The notes under the pieces were generated by a model. It had not been told where the DNA came from. It was given only the letters and a program-made list of their open reading frames with translations, and did not search any database. The position numbers and the translations under genes are program-made. 12,965 nt of DNA from an uncultured Lachnospiraceae bacterium (GTDB lineage: Bacteria; Bacillota; Clostridia; Lachnospirales; Lachnospiraceae), in the NCBI GenBank assembly GCA_946549155.1, contig CAMNQN010000082.1:1-12965 (forward strand), in the 5' to 3' direction. This document shows, piece after piece, positions 7,592-12,965 of the stretch; the stretch's first letter is position 1, and every line of letters begins with the position of its first letter.

Positions 7592-8545
7592 TTAGCGTTG
7601 TACACTCAGCTCCCGCGAACCGTATTCCAAAAGCCAGTTCAAAATATCCTTGTATACCACCTGACGGTCCAGTTCGTTTAAAATCTCATGGCGGTCGTTG
7701 GGATACAGCCTGCAGTCCACCTGCCGGACACCTGCGGCCCGCAAAGATACGGCAGCCTTTTTCACCCCCAGCCCGCAGTTTCCCACCGGGTCATTCTCTC
7801 CTGCAATAAAAAATACCGGCAGGTCTTTTGGCACCTTCACCAGATGTTTCCGGCTGCCCAGATAATGAATGCTGTAGAGCATATTATAATAGGCATTCAG
7901 GGTAAAGGTGAAGCGGGTGCGTTCGTCGCTCCGGTAGCGGTCCACCACCGCTTCGTCCCTGGACAGCCAGTCTTCCGGCGTACGGCAGGGCTCAAATTTT
8001 TTATTAAAGCTCCCCATCACCAGACGGGTTATAAAACGGCTGCGGTGCTTCCAGCCCTTGAATGCCGCGATGATGCGGCACAGGCCCATACCCAGTGTAG
8101 TCTCCAGCCGGGAATGCCAGCCGGTTCCGCAGATAATCGCGCCGGTTAAATAGTTCCCGTAGAGGCACAGATACTGCCTAGCCAGGAAAGACCCCATGCT
8201 GTGTCCCAGCAGAAAATAGGGAAGCCCCGGATATTTCTCCTGGGTGATACGCTGCAGCTCCCGAAGATCCGTAAGCAGCACCCTGTTCCCATTCTTTTCC
8301 GCGAAATATCCAAAGTATTCGCCGGACCGGACAGAACCGCCATGGCCCAGGTGGTCATTTCCCACCACCAGAAATCCCTGCTCATTCATGTACCGGGCAA
8401 ACTCATCGTACCGCTCAATGAATTCCACCATGCCATGAGAAATCTGGAGGATCCCACGGATGGCGCCCTCCGGGATCCATTCCACCGCGTGAATCCGGGT
8501 ATGATGATCCGCAGAAGGATAGTTAAAATGTTTTACTTGAGACAT
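7592..8545 (-). CDS. Alpha/beta hydrolase, monoacylglycerol lipase/lysophospholipase type
   Basis: This 317-residue serine hydrolase belongs to the Hydrolase_4 (serine aminopeptidase S33-like) group that includes monoacylglycerol lipases and the PldB lysophospholipase. The nucleophile elbow is GHSMG at 114-118 (Ser116). The acid is probably D252 in GENDPVG (249-255) and the base H286 in NDRHEILNE. The oxyanion strand SHGMVEFIERY (36-46) and the NDHLGHG block (63-69) are characteristic of this branch. I see no signal peptide, so it is probably cytoplasmic or peripheral. The start at 8545 follows AAGGAG by nine bases. It lies 43 bp after ksgA and 21 bp before the DUF624 gene; pairing with a membrane protein fits a lipid-related role, but the substrate is not determinable from sequence. 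Confidence 0.9.
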   Translation of the reverse strand: MSQVKHFNYPSADHHTRIHAVEWIPEGAIRGILQISHGMVEFIERYDEFARYMNEQGFLVVGNDHLGHGGSVRSGEYFGYFAEKNGNRVLLTDLRELQRITQEKYPGLPYFLLGHSMGSFLARQYLCLYGNYLTGAIICGTGWHSRLETTLGMGLCRIIAAFKGWKHRSRFITRLVMGSFNKKFEPCRTPEDWLSRDEAVVDRYRSDERTRFTFTLNAYYNMLYSIHYLGSRKHLVKVPKDLPVFFIAGENDPVGNCGLGVKKAAVSLRAAGVRQVDCRLYPNDRHEILNELDRQVVYKDILNWLLEYGSRELSVQR

Positions 8546-8588
8546 CGCTCTTCTCCTTATTTCCAGAATCGCTCCGTGAATCCTGTCG

Positions 8589-9458
8589 TCAGGCTCCCCC
8601 CGCGCACAATCGATTCGTCAGCTCTGCGAATTGCTGTAATGTCAGCGCCTCCCCCCGGATACTCTCCGAAAGGCCCATCTGCCGCAGAGCGCTCTGAATC
8701 TCGTTCTTTGTAAAGGGGATTTCCTGAGAATTATTCAGGCCGTTCACCATAGTCTTCCGCCGCTGATTGAAGGAAGCCCGGATGATCCGAAACATCATCT
8801 GCTCCTGCGCCACCTCCACCGGAGGCTTCTGATGAAGCGTCAGGCGAATCACCGCGCTGCCGATCTTCGGGCGGGGCATAAAGCAGTTGGGGGGCACGTT
8901 GGCCGCAAGGTAGGGCTCGGAAAAATACTGCACCGCCAGGGACAGCGCCCCATAATCCTTCGTGCCCGGGCCTGCCTGCATACGCTCCGCCACCTCCTTT
9001 TGCACCATGACGGTAATACTGCTCACCGGGACATGCTGCTCAAACAGGTTCATAATGATGGGGGTGGTGATGTAGTAGGGCAGATTGGCCACCACCTTCA
9101 CCGGCCTGCCCCCGTTGTGCTCCTGCACCAGCTTTCCCATATTCACCTTCAGGATATCCTGGTTGATGACCGTCACGTTGGGATAGTCCGCCAGGGTCTC
9201 CTCCAGGATGGGAATCAGCATCCGGTCGATCTCCACCGCGATGACTTCCCTGGCCGACTCCGCCAGATACTGGGTCAGCGTCCCGATGCCGGGGCCGATC
9301 TCCACCACGCAGTCCTCCTGCGTAATACCGGCCGCCGCGATAATCTTATCCAGCACATGGGAATCGATGAGGAAATTCTGGCCGAATTTCTTCTGAAAGG
9401 CAAATTCGTATTTTTTAATAATCTCTATCGTTTTCTGCGGATTTGAAAGTTTTTCCAT
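8589..9458 (-). CDS. ksgA: 16S rRNA (adenine1518-N6/adenine1519-N6)-dimethyltransferase
   Basis: KsgA/RsmA uses S-adenosylmethionine to dimethylate two adjacent adenosines in the 3'-terminal hairpin of 16S rRNA during 30S maturation; loss typically gives kasugamycin resistance. The 289-residue product has the family marks in order: KKFGQNFLID (23-32), SAM motif I EIGPGIGTLT (53-62), acidic motif II around E76, QD (100-101), the catalytic NLPYYITTP (125-133), FMPRPKIGSAVIRL (193-206) and the C-terminal NQRRKTMVNGL (231-241) with IRGEALTLQQFAEL. The start at 9458 follows AAGGAG at a good distance. It is 56 bp after tatD in the metG unit. In many Firmicutes rnmV lies between tatD and ksgA, but not here. 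Confidence 0.97.
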   Translation of the reverse strand: MEKLSNPQKTIEIIKKYEFAFQKKFGQNFLIDSHVLDKIIAAAGITQEDCVVEIGPGIGTLTQYLAESAREVIAVEIDRMLIPILEETLADYPNVTVINQDILKVNMGKLVQEHNGGRPVKVVANLPYYITTPIIMNLFEQHVPVSSITVMVQKEVAERMQAGPGTKDYGALSLAVQYFSEPYLAANVPPNCFMPRPKIGSAVIRLTLHQKPPVEVAQEQMMFRIIRASFNQRRKTMVNGLNNSQEIPFTKNEIQSALRQMGLSESIRGEALTLQQFAELTNRLCAGGA

Positions 9459-9514
9459 GGGACTCCTTTATTCTATCGCACTCATTAATCAGCATTTCCC
9501 CAGAGGCTTATCTT

Positions 9515-10279
9515 CTACATACGGTACAGATTCTGGGCATTCTCAAACAGGATATCCTCCGCCCGCTCCTCCGTCAGGCCCTTGATCTGTGCAATCTCCT
9601 GTACCACATAGGACAGATGGCGGGAATCGTTGCGCTTCCCCCGGTAGGGCTCCGGCGCCAGATAGGGGCAGTCCGTCTCCGTCACCAGATATTCCAGAGG
9701 GATATCCTGCACGATATGCTTTAATGTTTTGGCGTTTTTGAACGTCACCACCCCGCCGATGCCCAGATAATAGCCCATCCGCACATATTCCCGGGCCATC
9801 TCCAGCGACCCGGAGAAGCAGTGAATCACGCCGCCGGTGCTTCCCGCGTGTTCGGAGCGTATCACCTCCAGCGTATCCTGGGCCGCATCCCGGCTGTGCA
9901 CGTTCACCGGCAGATCCATCTCCTTTGCCAGATGAAGCTGTTCAATAAACCAGTTTTTCTGCACCTGCCTGGGCTCCCTGTTCCAGTGATAATCCAGGCC
10001 AATCTCACCCACAGCCACTGTTTTTTCCATCAGGCACAGAGTACGCAGCTCCTCCATCACGTCGTCATTCATGCAGCCCACCTCGTCGGGATGAATGCCT
10101 GCCGCCGCATACACCCGGGAATAGCGGGAGGAGAGCGCCGCGCTCTCCCTGGCCCCCCGCAGGCTGGCGCCCACATTCACCACATAACCGATATTATTCT
10201 GCTTCAGGGACCCTAAAAGCTGGTCCCGGTCCTGGTCAAACGCCTCATCATCGTAATGAGCGTGCGTATCAAAAATCAT
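9515..10279 (-). CDS. tatD: TatD family metal-dependent hydrolase (3'-5' DNase)
   Basis: TatD/YcfH proteins are TIM-barrel metal-dependent hydrolases with 3'-5' exonuclease activity in characterised members, linked to DNA repair. All expected metal ligands are visible in the 254 residues: H6 and H8 in DTHAHYD, E92 in VGEIGLDYH, H128 in NVHSRDA, H153 in IHCFSG and D203 in TETDCPYLAPEP. The length matches the family. The start at 10279 has an AGGGGGA ribosome site upstream. It is 31 bp after metG and 56 bp before ksgA, the conserved Firmicute arrangement. The gene symbol names the family; several paralogues may exist in one genome, and involvement in Tat protein export is not implied. Confidence 0.95.
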   Translation of the reverse strand: MIFDTHAHYDDEAFDQDRDQLLGSLKQNNIGYVVNVGASLRGARESAALSSRYSRVYAAAGIHPDEVGCMNDDVMEELRTLCLMEKTVAVGEIGLDYHWNREPRQVQKNWFIEQLHLAKEMDLPVNVHSRDAAQDTLEVIRSEHAGSTGGVIHCFSGSLEMAREYVRMGYYLGIGGVVTFKNAKTLKHIVQDIPLEYLVTETDCPYLAPEPYRGKRNDSRHLSYVVQEIAQIKGLTEERAEDILFENAQNLYRM

Positions 10280-10310
10280 AATTACATCCCCCTTGCTACC
10301 TTTCCATAGA

Positions 10311-12359
10311 TCAGCAGATCTCCGCCCCCGCCGGCATATCCTTCTCCGGCGTCATCAGCGCCAGCTCTCCGTTTTCATCCTCCGCACAGAGGATCATGCC
10401 CTCGGAAAGAATCCCTGCCAGCTTAGCCGGCTTCAGGTTCACCAGAACCATCACCTTCTTGCCCACCATTTCCTCTGCGGAATAGTGCGCCTTGATGCCG
10501 GACACAATCTGCTTTACCTGACTTCCAATCTTCACCTGAGAGCACAGCAGCTTTCTGGATTTCTTCACTTCCTCGCAGGCAATAATCTCGCCCACCTGGA
10601 ACTGCATTTTGCCAAACTCCTCGAAGGTGATTTCCGGCTTGGGCTCGATATCGATGCCCTCCGCCGCGCCATGGGAATCGTCAGCCGCCCCGCCGCCATT
10701 CTCCGCGGATTTCCGGGCGCCTTCCTCCTTCCCTGCGCCATCCCCGGCAGCCTGCGCCTTGGCAGTCTCCTGCCTCTCCGGATGCAGCGCTTCCACCTTC
10801 GCCAGCACTTCCTTTAAGTCCAGGCGCGCAAACAGGATCTCCGGCTTCTCCGTCACCTTTCCGCCCTCCGGGCCCTGGCCGTACAGGCCGAAACGGTCCA
10901 TATTTTCCAGTCCCCGTTTTCCGGCATTCAGCTGCGCCAGAATCTTCTCCGCGGTTTCCGGCATAAAGGATTCCAGAAGCTCCGCCCCGATGGCAATGCT
11001 CTCCACCAGATTGTAGAGCACCTCCGCCAGACGGTCCTTCTTGCCCTCGTCCTTCGCCAGCGCCCAGGGCATCGTCTCGTCAATGTATTTATTGCAGCGC
11101 TTAAACAGTGTGAAAATCTCCGTAATCGCATCCGCCACCCGCAGCTCCTCCATCTTGGCCGCCGCCTTCTTCGGCGTCTCCAGCGCCACCGTCTTCAGCT
11201 CTTCGTCCACGGGCTCCGTCACGCCGGTGCTCTTTACCACGCCTCCGAAATATTTGTTGCTCATGGATATGGTGCGGTTCACCAGGTTGCCCAGGGTGTT
11301 GGCCAGATCCGAATTCAGCCGCTCCACCATCAGCTCCCAGGAAATCACGCCGTCATTCTCAAAGGGCATCTCATGCAGCACAAAGTAACGCACCGCATCC
11401 ACCCCAAAGAAATCCGCCAGCTCGTCAGCATACAGCACATTTCCCTTGGATTTGCTCATCTTGCCGTCCCCCTGCAGCAGCCACGGATGCCCGAAAATCT
11501 GCTTCGGCAGCGGCAGATCCAGCGCCATCAGGAAAATGGGCCAGTAAATCGTATGGAAGCGGATAATATCCTTACCGATCAAATGCAGGTCCGCCGGCCA
11601 GTCCTTCTTGAATTGCTCCATGTTGTTTCCATCGCAGTCATAGCCAATGCCGGTGATATAATTGGTCAGAGCGTCCAGCCACACATAGGTCACATGCTTC
11701 GGGTCGAAATCCACCGGAATGCCCCAGGTAAAGGAGGTGCGGGATACGCACAGATCCTGCAGTCCCGGAAGCAGGAAATTATTCATCATCTCATTTTTTC
11801 TGGACACCGGCTGAATAAACTCCGGGTGGGTGTTAATATGCTCAATCAGCCGGTCCGCATACTTACTCATCTTAAAGAAATAAGCTTCCTCCCTGGCCGG
11901 GGACACCGGACGTCCGCAGTCCGGACATTTTCCGTCCACCAGCTGGGACTCCGTAAAGAAAGATTCACAGGGCGTACAGTACATTCCCTCATAATACCCC
12001 TTATAGATATCGCCCTGGTCATACAGCTTCTTAAAAATCTTCTGTACCTGCTTTTCATGATAATCGTCTGTGGTACGGATGAATTTATCATAGGAGGTAT
12101 TCATCAGATCCCAGATCCGTTTGATCTCCCCCGCCGCATTATCCACAAACTGCTTGGGCGTCACACCCGCCTCCGCCGCCTTTAACTCCACCTTCTGTCC
12201 GTGCTCATCGGTGCCGGTCTGAAAAAATACATCGTACCCCTCCGCCCGCTTAAAACGGGCAATGCTGTCCGCCAGCACAATCTCGTAGGTGTTTCCAATA
12301 TGAGGCTTGCCGGACGCGTAGGCAATCGCCGTAGTCATATAATACTTTTTCTTTTCCAT
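10311..12359 (-). CDS. metG: Methionyl-tRNA synthetase with fused C-terminal tRNA-binding domain
   Basis: This class I synthetase charges initiator and elongator tRNA-Met. In the 682 residues, YASGKPHIGNTYE (14-26) carries the HIGH-equivalent HIGN at 20-23, and KMSKSKGN is at 300-307. A zinc knuckle is formed by C128/C131 and C145/C148. The catalytic core and helical anticodon domain end near 525. A low-complexity Ala/Gly/Glu-rich linker (about 530-575) leads to an OB-fold EMAP/Trbp111-type tRNA-binding domain (about 580-682, with FQVGEI and GIKAHYSAEEMVGKKVMVLVNL) that in relatives mediates dimerisation. The start at 12359 has a modest AAAGGGAAAAG site. It is the first gene of the unit, about 100 bp after a T-box terminator, so its expression should follow tRNA-Met charging. 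Confidence 0.97.
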   Translation of the reverse strand: MEKKKYYMTTAIAYASGKPHIGNTYEIVLADSIARFKRAEGYDVFFQTGTDEHGQKVELKAAEAGVTPKQFVDNAAGEIKRIWDLMNTSYDKFIRTTDDYHEKQVQKIFKKLYDQGDIYKGYYEGMYCTPCESFFTESQLVDGKCPDCGRPVSPAREEAYFFKMSKYADRLIEHINTHPEFIQPVSRKNEMMNNFLLPGLQDLCVSRTSFTWGIPVDFDPKHVTYVWLDALTNYITGIGYDCDGNNMEQFKKDWPADLHLIGKDIIRFHTIYWPIFLMALDLPLPKQIFGHPWLLQGDGKMSKSKGNVLYADELADFFGVDAVRYFVLHEMPFENDGVISWELMVERLNSDLANTLGNLVNRTISMSNKYFGGVVKSTGVTEPVDEELKTVALETPKKAAAKMEELRVADAITEIFTLFKRCNKYIDETMPWALAKDEGKKDRLAEVLYNLVESIAIGAELLESFMPETAEKILAQLNAGKRGLENMDRFGLYGQGPEGGKVTEKPEILFARLDLKEVLAKVEALHPERQETAKAQAAGDGAGKEEGARKSAENGGGAADDSHGAAEGIDIEPKPEITFEEFGKMQFQVGEIIACEEVKKSRKLLCSQVKIGSQVKQIVSGIKAHYSAEEMVGKKVMVLVNLKPAKLAGILSEGMILCAEDENGELALMTPEKDMPAGAEIC

Positions 12360-12457
12360 AATCTGCTTTTCCCTTTCTTTGTAGAACTTCCTTCTTTTAT
12401 TTCATAAGAAAATCCTGAGCTTTTACACTTTAAAGCAGCAATTTTCCCCATGAAATA

Positions 12458-12497
12458 AAGAAAAACCCATCTTCCAATTTTTCAATCAGAAGACGGG
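12458..12497 (-). terminator. Intrinsic terminator of the T-box switch
   Basis: On the minus strand CCCGTCTTC (12489-12497) pairs with GAAGATGGG (12466-12474). The stem continues inward for five more pairs to a GAAA tetraloop, giving about 14 pairs with three G-U wobbles. TTTTTCTT follows (12458-12465). The 5' arm shares CCCGTCTTC with the antiterminator, so the two structures exclude each other. Confidence 0.92.
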
Positions 12498-12803
12498 CTG
12501 TTATCCCGTGTTACCACTTCTTTTCACCCAGACTTCACAGTATGGGCCTCATCGAGTACCGCTGCCGGCCGCCACTGGCCGCTCTCCGACCAACACCCCG
12601 CCGCTGCTTCTGTCCCGGAATGCACCGGTACTCCTCGCTATAACAGGCGAACCCGTGATATCCTAACACCGCACAGCCATACTTTCTCTCCATGCCCGCT
12701 CAGATATCCCCCTCCGAAACCATCTTCCACCTGCCTCTTTGCATCCCTCTCAGCATCCGGAAATTCTCTGTAGCACAATCTGCAGATGTACTCTTTTCTT
12801 CAC
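12458..12803 (-). promoter_or_regulatory. T-box riboswitch leader of metG (Met specifier)
   Basis: The T-box core AAGTGGTAACACGGG is at 12505-12519 on the minus strand. The antiterminator reads AGAAG (12517-12521), bulge UGGUAAC, ACGGG, a 7-nt loop, CCCGU, CUUCU (12488-12492), with both helices perfect. The UGGU in the bulge would pair with an ACCA tRNA end, matching the A73 discriminator of tRNA-Met. Stem I elements read 5'-3' as GAAGAAAAGAGTA (12789-12801), ACAGAGA, a GGATGCTGAGAG apical loop, then GGAAG-ATG-GTTTCGGAG. There the probable specifier AUG is at 12721-12723. Between Stem I and the core lie a hairpin with a UUCG loop (12639-12660) and an 8-bp helix GAGTACCG/CGGTACTC (12626-12633 with 12554-12561) enclosing 64 nt. 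Uncharged tRNA-Met should stabilise the antiterminator and allow metG transcription. Confidence 0.9.
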
Positions 12804-12823
12804 CGGGTTTTTACATATATTTC

Positions 12824-12852
12824 AGGCTAACACAACCGGGATTTTCTGTCAA
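12824..12852 (-). promoter_or_regulatory. Candidate promoter of the metG-tatD-ksgA unit
   Basis: A consensus TTGACA (12847-12852) is followed after 17 bases by TAGCCT (12824-12829). This -10 matches consensus at only three positions but is preceded by TGT, an extended -10 element. A start near 12817 would put the first T-box Stem I bases about 15 nt into the transcript, as expected. It lies 35 bp downstream of the right-hand repeat. Confidence 0.65.
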
Positions 12853-12886
12853 GGTGATTCCGGATTTCTTTTCCTGCTTCTCTTCG

Positions 12887-12948
12887 TAATTAGCAGGACG
12901 CAGGAAGAGACGGGCGCGCAGGGCCGCAAGCATCTGGAAAATAACTCC
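12887..12948 (-). repeat. Right copy of the ~62-bp flanking inverted repeat
   Basis: Bases 12896-12948 match the reverse complement of 1-53 at 51 of 53 positions, and 12887-12892 share the TAATTA block. A short hairpin, TCTCTTC (12879-12885) with GAAGAGA (12904-12910), straddles the inner boundary. Similarity to the left copy ends towards the inside at the TAATTA block. Bases 12949-12965 may also belong to the unit, but the matching left part lies outside the window. The copy stands just upstream of the metG promoter. It may be a dispersed intergenic element; two copies alone cannot prove this. Confidence 0.85.
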
Positions 12949-12965
12949 GGATACCAAGAAAATCT

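Larger units (their letters stand above)
12811..12965 (-). other. Open frame entering from the right edge; doubtful coding
   Basis: The minus strand is open from the window edge through the repeat to a TAA at 12811-12813, reading IFLVSGVIFQMLAALRARLF then LRPANYEEKQ and on. An ATG at 12931-12933 would give a 40-residue peptide. It could be the tail of a gene to the right. However, the frame runs straight through the metG promoter, and the left repeat copy stops this frame right after the shared block, so I lean towards non-coding repeat DNA. Confidence 0.2.

Noticed and set aside
12335..12451. 38-codon minus-strand frame starting just after the T-box terminator and overlapping the metG start out of frame
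   Set aside because: The bases before its ATG are the terminator U tract with no Shine-Dalgarno. Its Lys-rich, AT-driven product looks accidental, so a leader peptide is not supported.
12692..12889. 65-codon plus-strand frame upstream of metG
   Set aside because: It lies opposite the T-box leader and promoter, and its product resembles no family that I recognise.
1..12965. Composite transposon or genomic island bounded by the inverted repeats
   Set aside because: There is no transposase, integrase or target duplication, and the content is core housekeeping genes.

Overview
The window looks like chromosomal housekeeping DNA from a Gram-positive Clostridia member, probably Lachnospiraceae. 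The reasons are the gene set (metG-tatD-ksgA cluster, eukaryote-like long IleRS, DUF624 protein), strong AGGAGG-type ribosome binding sites, and a T-box leader on metG. The family assignment is an inference from style and gene content, not from a marker search.

Layout, left to right. Bases 1-62 are one copy of a ~62-bp repeat whose inverted partner lies at 12887-12948, so the window is bracketed by an inverted repeat. Bases 64-253 are the control region of a hemolysin III/PAQR-type membrane protein gene (254-937, plus strand), with a perfect 23-bp palindrome and extra TATGT half-sites. A long near-perfect stem-loop (942-1011) separates it from the convergent minus-strand genes.

Everything else is on the minus strand and forms two transcription units. 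Unit A runs from a consensus promoter at 6845-6874 through ileS (isoleucyl-tRNA synthetase) and glgP (alpha-glucan phosphorylase), with 20 bp between them, to the shared terminator. Unit B starts at a promoter about 12824-12852 and a T-box leader whose likely specifier codon is AUG (Met). It continues through metG, tatD, ksgA, an alpha/beta hydrolase of the monoacylglycerol-lipase type, and a DUF624/YesL-like membrane protein, with gaps of 21-56 bp.

How it works together: unit B joins translation (charging of tRNA-Met; 16S rRNA dimethylation by KsgA) with a TatD nuclease and, at its distal end, two probable membrane or lipid functions. Unit A joins tRNA-Ile charging to glycogen breakdown. metG should be induced when uncharged tRNA-Met accumulates. 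ileS has a short leader with no T-box that I can see.

I found no CRISPR array, transposase, prophage gene, rRNA or tRNA gene. I see no clear undescribed multi-gene system. The most interesting signals are non-coding: the flanking inverted repeat, the compound operator upstream of hlyIII, and the architecture of the metG T-box leader.
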